Notes under the pieces: model-generated
What the model was told of the DNA's origin: nothing
The model's database searches: none
The model's input: only the letters and a program-made list of their open reading frames with translations
Source: M30B53 sp964600785
GTDB taxonomy: Bacteria; Planctomycetota; Planctomycetia; Pirellulales; UBA1268
Assembly (NCBI GenBank): GCA_964600785.1
Contig: CAZRKH010000142.1
Coordinates: 1-26,661 of the forward strand
Direction of reading: 5' to 3'
DNA: 26,661 nt
Position numbers and translations under genes: made by a program
Part shown: positions 7,837 to 15,716 of the stretch, in pieces
How positions within the stretch are numbered: the first letter of the stretch is position 1
Layout: each line of letters opens with the position of its first letter

Positions 7837-7864
7837 ATCCTACTCATTTTGTTATTGCAGTCAA
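7837..7864 (-). promoter_or_regulatory. Candidate promoter for the PEP-CTERM gene
   Basis: On the minus strand TTGACT (7859-7864) and TAGGAT (7837-7842) are 16 bp apart in a locally AT-rich stretch. Transcription would begin about 80 bp before the signal-peptide start at 7751 and would exclude the upstream ATG at 7847. Confidence 0.35.
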
Positions 7865-7931
7865 TAAAATTTCAGCTCGGTGGCCCACAGTCCGCAAAAA
7901 CTCGCTTTTTAAAGAAAAATTCGCAGAGCAA

Positions 7932-7961
7932 TTTGCAATGCAAACTGCAGAGTACTATGCA
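7932..7961 (+). promoter_or_regulatory. AT-rich control region with palindrome before the amidotransferase gene
   Basis: The region 7850-7960 is strikingly AT-rich for this genome. It contains TTTGCA-A-TGCAAA (7932-7944), an operator-like inverted repeat. Overlapping it is a weak promoter-like pair: TTGCAA (7933-7938), then 17 bp, then TATGCA (7956-7961). If used, it would drive the amidotransferase-moeA pair from about 60 bp upstream. Confidence 0.3.
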
Positions 7962-8024
7962 GGACAGGGGGTTGGCCGGCGGGGCTCGCGGCGGGCTGTG
8001 CTGGCTGAGTATGGTGGAGCAATC

Positions 8025-8632
<608 letters not shown>

Positions 8633-8636
<4 letters not shown>

Positions 8637-9865
8637 TCGATCTCGAGGAGGCGATCGGGCTGATCGAGGCGGAGGCGGGCCCGCTGCCGCCGCGGCGGGT
8701 GCGGCTGGCCGACGCCTGCGGGCTGCCGCTGGCCGAAGCGGTGCTGGCCGATGTCGACTCGCCTCCCTGGGACCGGGCAATGATGGACGGCTTCGCCGTT
8801 CGCGATGCCGATCTGGCCGGCGGCACCGCCGAACTCGACGTGCTTTGCGATCTCGCCGCCGGTGATGTGACCTCCCTCGAGATTTGCCCCGGCACCGCGG
8901 CGAGGATCATGACCGGGGCCCCGCTGCCTCCGGGTGCCGATGCGGTCGTGCCGATCGAGCGGGCGATCGATCGCACCGCCGCGGCCCACGCCGGCAGCCG
9001 GGTGCGGCTGGCCGATTCCGCCTACCGGCCCGGTCAGCATGTCGCCAGGCGGGGCACCGCGTTCTCCGCCGGCGAAGCGGTGCTGCCGGCGGGGCTGATG
9101 CTCGCCGCGGCCGAGATCGGCCTGGCCGCCGAGGCGGGGGCAACCCACGTCGTCACCCGGCCCCGGCCCCGGGTGGCGATCCTCTCCACCGGGAGCGAAC
9201 TGGTTCCGCCGGAGGCCCTGCCCGGCTTCGGGCAGACCCGCAACTCCAACGGCCCGATGATCGCCGCGGCGGTGAGCCTCGCCGGCGGTGAGCCGATCCC
9301 GATGGGCATCGCGGCTGACCGCCCCGAGGCGATCCGGGCCGCGGTTTCCCAGGGCCTGGCCGCCGACGTGCTGGCCCTCTCCGGCGGTGTCTCGGCGGGC
9401 GACCTCGACCTCGTGCCGGGGATCCTTGCCGAGTGCGGGGTCGAAAAGGTGTTCCACAAGGTCCGCCTCAAGCCGGGCAAGCCGGTCTTCTTCGGCGTGC
9501 TCCGCCGCGAGGCGGCCGGCCCCACGCTTGTCTTCGGCCTGCCCGGCAATCCGGCGAGCAGCCTCGTCTGCTTCGAGCTTTTCGTGCGTCCGCTGATCCG
9601 GGCCCTGGCGGGTGCTCCGCGTGATGCCTGGCACCTGCCGAGGGTGACCGCCCGACTTGCCGCCGCCTGCCGGGCCCCCGACGGCCGGCCGGTGTTTCTG
9701 CCATGCCGGCTCGAGGAGACGGCTGCGGGCCTGACCGCCGAGCCGCTGCGGTGGACCGGCTCTTCCGACCTCCGCGGGCTCGCCGGCGCCTCCGGCCTGC
9801 TGGCCCTCGAGGCGGGGGAGTCACGACAGCCGGGCGACGAGGTCACGGTCGTGCTGCGGGCCTGA
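8633..9865 (+). CDS. moeA: Molybdopterin molybdenumtransferase MoeA
   Basis: Inserts molybdate into adenylated molybdopterin in the last step of molybdenum cofactor synthesis; cytoplasmic. The 410-residue product has the normal MoeA length. Motifs: SPPWDRAMMDGFAVR at 43-57 with the functionally important Asp in MDGFA, TGAPLPPGADAVV at 94-106, LSTGSEL at 184-190, LSGGVSAGDLD at 249-259, KPGKP at 280-284 and GLPGNPAS at 302-309. The start at 8633 overlaps the upstream stop as ATGA. A slightly longer frame from 8597 has no better start. No other moa or moe gene or molybdoenzyme is visible, so its client enzyme lies elsewhere. It converges on thyX with an 18-bp gap. Confidence 0.93.
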
Positions 9866-9883
9866 GCTTTGCCCGTGGCTCGC

Positions 9884-10801
9884 CTACTCCACCGGCAGCG
9901 AGCCCTGCACCAGGCCCAGGGCGGTCAGCTTGGCGAGGCACTCGTCCCGTTCGCGGCACCGCTGGAGGCCCTTCCAGCCGGCATCGCCCGCGGCGAGGAA
10001 GGCCTCCTGGCTGGCGGGCAGTTCGCCGGCGGCCGCCAGCCGCTGCACCACCTCCTGGTCGAGCCGCGTGAGCCGCATCGCCTGCACCCGGTAATCGAGG
10101 AAGGCCTCCCAGACCAGCGGAAAGAGCGGCTTCACGATCCCCTCGCCGATCGCGATCGCAAACAGACGAATCTCCTGCTGGGCATGGGAGTCCATCCGCA
10201 AGGCCAGGAAATGGAGCAGGTTGTGCAGGTCGATCTTCCAGTAGGCCTCGGTATAGGTGGACAGCGGCAGGTCCTTGCGGGCCTGCTCGCGGGCCACGCC
10301 CGCTGCGAGCCGCTCCTGGTAGACCCGGCGGGCGTGATTCTGCAGCTCGACCTCGGCCTGCGAGAGCGTCCCGCCTTCTCCGCGGGCGAGCGGCTCGCCC
10401 GAGCCCTGGCGGTTGCTTGCCGCCTGGGTCCGCCAGGCATCCGGCTCGGTGGTCTGCATCGAGTCGATCGCAAGCGAGTAGCGGGTGGAATACTCGTTCA
10501 CGCTCGCGGTGCGGTGGCGGATCCATTGTCGCCAGCAGTCCATCGGCACGCGGAGGAGGAACTTCAATTCGGCCATCTCGAAGGGCGTGGTGTGGGCATG
10601 CCGCAGGAGGTAGCGGATCAGCTGCCGGTCGTCGCTCACGCGGCGGGTGCCCTCGCCGTAGCTCACCCGGGCCGCCTGCACGACGGAGCTGTCATCGCCC
10701 ATCACGTCGACCAGGGCCACGAAGCCGTCGTCGAGCACCGGGAACTTCCGCCAGCGGAGCGATTCCACGACGGAGGTCGTCTCGTCGGGTGGGCTGATCA
10801 T
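9884..10801 (-). CDS. thyX: Flavin-dependent thymidylate synthase ThyX
   Basis: Makes dTMP from dUMP using methylene-tetrahydrofolate and reduced FAD. The 305-residue product carries the ThyX signature RHRTASVNEYSTRYS at residues 95-109, matching RHRxxSxNExSxRY, which contacts dUMP and flavin. Further family segments are RYLLRHAHTTPFEMAELKF at 63-81 and DLHNLLHFLALRMDSHAQ in the C-terminal half. The start ATG at 10799-10801 is preceded by AGGAG about 10 nt upstream, overlapping the stop region of the small gene 10815-11075; the pair is probably cotranscribed. The C-terminal 60 residues beyond the core are longer than in the shortest family members. Confidence 0.94.
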   Translation of the reverse strand: MISPPDETTSVVESLRWRKFPVLDDGFVALVDVMGDDSSVVQAARVSYGEGTRRVSDDRQLIRYLLRHAHTTPFEMAELKFLLRVPMDCWRQWIRHRTASVNEYSTRYSLAIDSMQTTEPDAWRTQAASNRQGSGEPLARGEGGTLSQAEVELQNHARRVYQERLAAGVAREQARKDLPLSTYTEAYWKIDLHNLLHFLALRMDSHAQQEIRLFAIAIGEGIVKPLFPLVWEAFLDYRVQAMRLTRLDQEVVQRLAAAGELPASQEAFLAAGDAGWKGLQRCRERDECLAKLTALGLVQGSLPVE

Positions 10802-10814
10802 CGGCCTGGCTCTC

Positions 10815-11075
10815 CTAGCTGCGGGCGTTGAGTTCGCTCACGAGGGCCGCGAGCTTGCGGGCGTCGTCGGACTTACGCAGGTGGTCGATCCGCGACTTCG
10901 CGACCCCGAGCTTCTCCAGGGAGCCGGCGATCGATGTCCAGAGTTTCTCGCGTTTTTTCCCCTCCGCAAGGTAGAGGTCGCTGACCTGCCCCCCGACCCG
11001 CTGCAAAAGCACGGTGTCGAGGTTCTCGTAGTACCGCTTGACGATCGACTGCTGGTGCCGGGTGAGCTCCGCCAT
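10815..11075 (-). CDS. Small unknown protein upstream of thyX
   Basis: An 86-residue charged, helix-rich protein with no signal peptide or membrane segment. It starts MAELTRHQQSIVKRYYENLD and ends in Leu/Ala-rich helical sequence. The ATG at 11073-11075 has GGAG about 10 nt upstream; the frame is open further upstream to 11267, but that part lacks protein-like character. Its stop lies 13 bp before thyX on the same strand, which suggests cotranscription. I do not recognise a named family; the pattern resembles short planctomycete proteins that often accompany housekeeping genes. No function is proposed. Confidence 0.65.
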   Translation of the reverse strand: MAELTRHQQSIVKRYYENLDTVLLQRVGGQVSDLYLAEGKKREKLWTSIAGSLEKLGVAKSRIDHLRKSDDARKLAALVSELNARS

Positions 11076-11199
11076 GGCTGGGTAACTCCGTGAGGAGGGT
11101 GGGGCTGCGGCGGCGGTCGCCGCGGATCGGCCGGCTGGAAGGGTCCTGGCCGGGCGGGTAGAGTATCGACGAAATTGCCTCCCTCCACGAGAGATTTTG

Positions 11200-11547
11200 A
11201 TGCCGACGATCACCTTTGCCAGCGAAAAAAAGGAAATCCAGGTGCCCGAGGGGGCGAACCTCCGCAAGGAGGCCCTGCGGGCCGGCGTGGCGCTCTACCC
11301 CGGGATCAACAAGATCGCCAACTGCCACGGCTTCGGCACCTGCGGCACCTGCCGGGTGCTCGTCACCGAGGGGATGGAAAACACGAGTCCGATGGGCTTT
11401 GTGGAGAAAGCCCGGCTGGGCGTCTCGCTGGCCTACATCGGCAACGAGGAGACGATGCGGCTGGCCTGCCAGACCCGTGTCAACGGCGACATCACCGTCA
11501 CCACCTGCCCCCCGACGAATCTCTACGGCGAAAACTTCTTCAGCTAG
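11200..11547 (+). CDS. 2Fe-2S ferredoxin
   Basis: Small electron carrier of 115 residues with the beta-grasp 2Fe-2S fold. Four cluster cysteines are visible: C42, C48 and C51 in NCHGFGTCGTC (spacing CX5CX2C), and C90 in RLACQT. The wider first spacing is nearer the adrenodoxin/Isc-type pattern than the plant-type CX4CX2C. The start is the ATG at 11200, with GAGAG about 6 nt upstream. A P-II gene follows after 27 bp on the same strand. Nothing in the window identifies its redox partner. Confidence 0.88.
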   Translation: MPTITFASEKKEIQVPEGANLRKEALRAGVALYPGINKIANCHGFGTCGTCRVLVTEGMENTSPMGFVEKARLGVSLAYIGNEETMRLACQTRVNGDITVTTCPPTNLYGENFFS

Positions 11548-11574
11548 CCATGCATGGCGAGAGCACTCCGCGGC

Positions 11575-11916
11575 ATGAAGGAAGTCATCGCGATCGTGAA
11601 GCCCTTCCTCGCCGAGCGGGTGCTCGAGGCGCTCGACCGGGCCCCGTTGGAAGCCTGCACCGTGCGCGAGGTGAAGGGCTACGGCCGTCAGAAGAACTAC
11701 CTCGACCAGTATGGTGAGAGCGAGTATTCGCTGGCGTTTCTGCCGAAGGTTGAGATCACGATGTGGGTCGACGACCCGCGGGTCGAGGAGGTGGTCGAGC
11801 GGATCGTGGCGGTGGCCCGCACCGGCCGCATCGGCGATGGCAAGGTCTTCGTCCTGCCCGCCACGCAGGTCGCGTGGCGGGCGGACGAAGCGGTGGCTCC
11901 CCGGGCTACTTCGTGA
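11575..11916 (+). CDS. glnB: Nitrogen regulatory protein P-II
   Basis: Trimeric signalling protein of 113 residues that senses ATP/ADP and 2-oxoglutarate and adjusts nitrogen metabolism by protein contact. Family features: MKEVIAIVKPF at the start, GYGRQK at 35-40 with the glutamine of the effector site, the T-loop with Tyr at exactly position 51 (the uridylylation site in proteobacteria), FLPKVEI at 55-61, and RTGRIGDGKVFVLP, the P-II C-terminal signature. The ATG at 11575 gives the canonical N-terminus; an ATG at 11554 adds seven residues and lacks a ribosome site. The extreme C-terminus lacks the usual RIRTGE-like run. No ammonium transporter or glutamine synthetase gene adjoins it, so glnB versus glnK cannot be fixed. 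Confidence 0.9.
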   Translation: MKEVIAIVKPFLAERVLEALDRAPLEACTVREVKGYGRQKNYLDQYGESEYSLAFLPKVEITMWVDDPRVEEVVERIVAVARTGRIGDGKVFVLPATQVAWRADEAVAPRATS

Positions 11917-12820
11917 AGATGCCGGTGGCGTACCAGATGCCGTTGGACCCGCGACGGATGTCGTAGCCGTAGCCCGACTGCGGGCTTCGCACCGCGTTCC
12001 AGTGGCCTGACGACTGCCGCCAGGAATGGACGCAGTCGACGCAGGAATCGAGCAGGTCCTGGTTTTCCCAGCTCTCGGCGACGACCTCCACCGGGTAGCC
12101 CCCGCGGTGGAAGACCCGCGAGAGGATCCGCTGCGAGCGGTTCGACCAGTTGTGGTGGCCCTGCACGCCGATACGGGCCTGGTGGAGCGAGTGGCTGGCG
12201 GCCTCCTGGGCGAGCACCGGATCCCGCATGCCGTAGGTGCTCATCGGACGCTCGGGATGGATCCGCACCGCGAGAACCATCGACCGCTGGGTGAGGGTGC
12301 CGGCCGGCAGGCTCGCCAGTTCGTCGATGTGGGAAGTCGAGAAGCGGTAATACTTCCCGGCGGTACGCGGCAGGATCGAGACGATCCTGCCGAGCAGGCC
12401 GGAATCCCCGTGGGCGTAGTCGACCACAAACACGCCGGGCCCACGGCGGAGTTCACGCAGCGAAGGGTGATCGACCAGCCGCGTTTGCGAGCCGCCGATC
12501 GCCGTTGTCTGGTCGATCGGAAGCCGGCAGAAGACCCACGGGGTTTCGCTGCCGGCAAACCGCTGCTGCACCTCGGGCCGTTCGAGATAGCTGCCGACGC
12601 TGTCGCCGTCGATGCCCGGCTCGACCGAGACCAAAAGCATCGCCTGCGACTCACGCGCCGCGGCGGTCGCCGCGCCGTAATCATCGATCCGCATCACGGC
12701 CGGGGCCGTCTCTCCGCGAGCCTGCGCTGGCTCGGCTGCCGGGGATGCCGCCATCCCCGCAACCGCCGCCGAGAGTCCCGCCACCACCACCGCCACACCG
12801 CAAAGGTCGTTTCTGACCAT
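11906..12820 (-). CDS. Exported CAP/SCP-like domain protein
   Basis: A 304-residue protein with a signal peptide (MVRNDLCGVAVVVAGLSAAV, then a small-residue cleavage region near ASPAAE). Residues about 60-110 resemble a thioredoxin-like fold without a CXXC pair (MLLVSVEPGIDG, then WVFCRLPID). The last ~110 residues look like a CAP/SCP domain: QGHHNWSNRSQRIL, then EVVAESWENQ, then HSWRQSSGHWNAV and GIWYATGIF, matching the usual order of histidine, glutamate and SxGHW blocks. The start at 12818-12820 has a clear GGGAG 7-8 nt upstream, better than the ATG at 12865. Its last 11 bp overlap the end of the P-II gene in the opposite direction. Function unknown; probably extracytoplasmic. Confidence 0.65.
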   Translation of the reverse strand: MVRNDLCGVAVVVAGLSAAVAGMAASPAAEPAQARGETAPAVMRIDDYGAATAAARESQAMLLVSVEPGIDGDSVGSYLERPEVQQRFAGSETPWVFCRLPIDQTTAIGGSQTRLVDHPSLRELRRGPGVFVVDYAHGDSGLLGRIVSILPRTAGKYYRFSTSHIDELASLPAGTLTQRSMVLAVRIHPERPMSTYGMRDPVLAQEAASHSLHQARIGVQGHHNWSNRSQRILSRVFHRGGYPVEVVAESWENQDLLDSCVDCVHSWRQSSGHWNAVRSPQSGYGYDIRRGSNGIWYATGIFTK

Positions 12821-13163
12821 GACCACACTCCCTGTTGGGCACGCGGCCGTACATGGCCGGTGCATGTCTTCAATAGGCCAAGATTGAATGCGGCCGCCGG
12901 GCGTCTGGCAAGAGGCGGAGGCTGCGTCGGCTCTGCCGAATACGTCGGGTTTTCTGGATTTGCGAGTTCGGCAAGATGCCGCAACTCCTCCCTCACAAGC
13001 CGCTTGCGCTCCGCCGCCGCGACCGGGCAGAACTGTGGAAAAGCCGTCTGTTTTCGGGCGGCCAGCGGCTGCTGTAGAGGCCGGACTGCTGCGATCACTA
13101 GACTGCGGCGGTTCGCGTGGCGGTTTTCAGTGTGGATACCCGAGAGCGGTGGAGAGTGCTTCT
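12821..13163. other. Divergent intergenic region
   Basis: This 343-bp gap separates two divergent genes for exported proteins and must hold both promoters. I see the ribosome sites (GGGAG for the minus gene, GGAG for the plus gene) but no convincing -35/-10 pair and no RNA gene. A minus-strand reading frame from 13098 runs into the CAP-like gene in another frame; it lacks supporting features. Confidence 0.4.
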
Positions 13164-15101
13164 ATGCAACGGTCTTCTGGCGGCTGGTCTGCCGCAGCGA
13201 TGGTGGCGTGCCTCGTGGCTGGGGCGGTGGCCCGGCCGGCTGAGGGCCTGGCCGATGACCTGGCGGCGCTCGCCGCTGAGGCGCGGGCCGCGAAGGACGA
13301 CTTTCGGCCGGTCGATTCGGCCGTGCTCGAGCGGGCGGCAGGCGGGCTTCGCCGCGCGATCGGCCCGCTGGAGCGGCTGCTCAACCGCAGCAAGAGCGGC
13401 CCCGGCTGGCGGAGCTACCTCGACTGGCCGCTGTTGAAACTTGCGGCACGGGGCCGGGTGGACGGCGGCGTGCTCTCCGACGCGGGCCTCGTCGATCGCC
13501 TGCAGCGGAAGTTTGAAACCGGCGACGCCGGCCTCGAGATGCCGCAGTTTGCACGGGTCCGCAGGGCGCTCGACCGCTACCGCGAGGCCTCGGTGGCCGC
13601 CGCGAGCGAGGATGCCGCCGAGCGATACGCCTCCCGCATGGAGCGGCTTGCCGAGGCCCTCGAGAAGGCGGCCGCCTCGGGCACCGCCGACGACCTCGAG
13701 CCGGTCGGCCGAATCCTCGATGATCTCGAGGCGACCGGACAGGCGAGTGAACTGACCGCCCGCGTCCGCCGCGCGACGGGCCGGCCCAACCTGCTGCTCG
13801 ACGTCGACGAGAGCCTGCTGGCCACGGCGGTCAACCGCGTCGTCGACCAGACCGATCCTGTCGACGAGGTGATCCTCGGCACGCGGATCCGCGGCACCGG
13901 CAGAACCACCGGACTGGTGATGCTCGACTTCGTGCCCTCCGCGGAGGCCGCGGTGGTCGACATCGTGCTCGACGCCACCAACCACTCGCAGACACGCGGC
14001 ACCCAGGGGCCGGTCACCGTCTGCTCCCGGGGCGTGACCAAGCTCGACGCCCGCAAACGGATCGTGGTCAATGACACGGCGGTTTCCGAGATGCCCACTG
14101 AGGCGGATGCCTCGGCCTCCACCCGGCCCGAGGGGATCGGCATCTCGCGGCGGTTCGGGCAGCGGCTGATTCGCAAGATCGCCAGCCGCAAGATCGCCGA
14201 GATGCAGCCGAGGGCCGAGCGGATCGCCGAGGGCCGGGCCCGGGAGAAGCTGCGGCGGCAGTTTGCCGAACAGACCGCCGGGCCGATCGCCCAGGCCCGC
14301 CGCGACTACGAGACCCGCTTCCGCGAGCCGCTCCAGGAGCGGGGCTGGTTTCCCGAATCGCTGCGGCTCTCGACCAGCGATCGGAGGCTTTCGGTGAGAG
14401 CCCGCAAGGCCCTCACCAGCCAGATCGCCGCCACCGCCCCGCCGCCCGAACCCGACCCGTCGGCGGTGCTCGCGGCCCGGGTTCATGACACGATGGCCAA
14501 CAACGTCGCCGAGATCACCCTCGCCGGCCGCACGATCACCCAGGCCGACGTGGAGCAGCTCGCCGAAAAGCGGCAGGCCGCGATGCCCGAGGCCTTCGGC
14601 AGCGATCAGGATCAGCCGCCCTGGTCGATCCCCTTCGCCCGCCGCCGCCCGGTCGAGCTCGACGTCAAAGACGACTGGCTGAAGGTCACGATCCGCGGCG
14701 ACCGCTTCGCTTCCGGCGACCGCGAGTTTCCGGCGATGGACATCTGGGCCGCCTACCGTGTGGAGCATGCCGGGGGCGGCGTGCGGCTGGCACGCGACGG
14801 TGACGTGCAGATCTATCCGCCCGGCTTCGAGCCCGGCGGCGGCGACAAGCTCACGATTCAGGAGACCTCGCTGCGGCGGATCCTGCAGCGACGCTTCAAC
14901 AGGATCTTTCCGGAATCGGTCGATGTGGAGCCGCTGGAATTGCAGGGCGAACTCGCCGCGGCCGGCCCCCTGCCGATCCAGGAACTGCGGGTCAGCAAGA
15001 ACGGCTGGATCTCCGCCGGCTGGCGAAAGAAGGACCCGTCGGTTGCGACGGCCTCCAGCCGCCCGGCCGCCTCCGGCCGGCTCGTCGCCCGGAGCGAATG
15101 A
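13164..15101 (+). CDS. Large exported protein of unknown function
   Basis: A 645-residue protein with an N-terminal signal peptide (MQRSSGGWSAAAMVACLVAG, cleavage probably around residues 28-30). Residues 30-200 are alpha-helical and Ala/Arg/Glu-rich. Roughly 210-305 are beta-rich (LLDVDESLLATAVNRVVD, then VILGTRIRGTGRTTGLVML). An Arg-rich helical stretch follows near 325-400, and the C-terminal third is beta-rich, ending in ELRVSKNGWISAGWRKKDP. No catalytic motif or membrane anchor is seen. The start at 13164 is chosen for GGAG 9 nt upstream and the signal peptide; the frame is open from 12888 without a ribosome site. It converges on the coiled-coil gene after a 9-bp gap. I do not recognise the family; the layout suggests a periplasmic structural or binding protein. 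Confidence 0.75.
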   Translation: MQRSSGGWSAAAMVACLVAGAVARPAEGLADDLAALAAEARAAKDDFRPVDSAVLERAAGGLRRAIGPLERLLNRSKSGPGWRSYLDWPLLKLAARGRVDGGVLSDAGLVDRLQRKFETGDAGLEMPQFARVRRALDRYREASVAAASEDAAERYASRMERLAEALEKAAASGTADDLEPVGRILDDLEATGQASELTARVRRATGRPNLLLDVDESLLATAVNRVVDQTDPVDEVILGTRIRGTGRTTGLVMLDFVPSAEAAVVDIVLDATNHSQTRGTQGPVTVCSRGVTKLDARKRIVVNDTAVSEMPTEADASASTRPEGIGISRRFGQRLIRKIASRKIAEMQPRAERIAEGRAREKLRRQFAEQTAGPIAQARRDYETRFREPLQERGWFPESLRLSTSDRRLSVRARKALTSQIAATAPPPEPDPSAVLAARVHDTMANNVAEITLAGRTITQADVEQLAEKRQAAMPEAFGSDQDQPPWSIPFARRRPVELDVKDDWLKVTIRGDRFASGDREFPAMDIWAAYRVEHAGGGVRLARDGDVQIYPPGFEPGGGDKLTIQETSLRRILQRRFNRIFPESVDVEPLELQGELAAAGPLPIQELRVSKNGWISAGWRKKDPSVATASSRPAASGRLVARSE

Positions 15102-15110
15102 TCCTGCCGC

Positions 15111-15620
15111 TCAGGCCTTGCGGGCCTTGAGGTAGTGCTCGAGGAACTCCGCGATCCGCGACTCCACGAAGCTCACCAGTTCGGGGTGAGAGTCGTCGCC
15201 CATCGCCACGCGTCGCAGCTCGGAGGCCTTGTACTTGTCGGTCACATAGGCCGGCAGAATGATGTACTCGAACTTCACGTTGTAGAAGCCCGGCTCGGCG
15301 TCATGCACGATCACGAAGGTCACGTCGGCGATGCAGGGAAACTCCTCGGTGTGGGCGAAGTGAAGATGGATGCGGTGGCGGTACTCGCTGTCTTCCTCGA
15401 TCTCCGGCTTGACGGCGTTTTTGAACATCCCGCCGAGGTAGGCGATTCGCGGGGCGATCACCTCCTCCTGAAGCCGATCGGCATGCTTGTCGAACTCCAC
15501 GAGCATCTCGTGGAAGGCTTCTTCCATCTTCTCCCGCTGGGCCTCGCGTTTCTTGGCGAGTTCGTCCGCCTTTTTCACGAGGCCCGTGATCATCTCCTCG
15601 AATCGTCGCAGCTCAGCCAT
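15111..15620 (-). CDS. Coiled-coil protein of unknown function
   Basis: A 169-residue soluble protein. The first ~60 residues are a charged coiled coil (MAELRRFEEMITGLVKKADE, then KKREAQREKMEEAF). The rest is a mixed alpha/beta domain with alternating hydrophobic strands (IADVTFVIVHD, then FYNVKFEYIILPAY) and a C-terminal helix. There is no signal peptide or membrane helix. A strong AGGAGA site lies 7 nt before the ATG at 15618-15620. It sits 96 bp after the SGNH gene on the same strand, so it could be transcribed with that operon or from its own promoter. No family was recognised. Confidence 0.75.
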   Translation of the reverse strand: MAELRRFEEMITGLVKKADELAKKREAQREKMEEAFHEMLVEFDKHADRLQEEVIAPRIAYLGGMFKNAVKPEIEEDSEYRHRIHLHFAHTEEFPCIADVTFVIVHDAEPGFYNVKFEYIILPAYVTDKYKASELRRVAMGDDSHPELVSFVESRIAEFLEHYLKARKA

Positions 15621-15716
15621 CGAAGAATCTCCTGCATGCTCCCGCGTGTTCCGCCACTTGGGAAAGCCCTCATTGTCGGCCTTTTTCCCGGGGAGGTGTT
15701 TGTGAAAATTCTGTGA

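Noticed and set aside
9840..9885. Terminator between the convergent moeA and thyX
   Set aside because: Only a weak GAGC/GCTC pairing with no T-run is visible.
11554..11574. Upstream ATG of the P-II gene (seven extra residues)
   Set aside because: No ribosome site and it departs from the very conserved P-II N-terminus.
12694..13098. Minus-strand 134-codon frame beginning in the divergent gap
   Set aside because: Part of it looks protein-like, but it has no ribosome site and most of its 3' half overlaps the CAP-like gene in another frame on the same strand.
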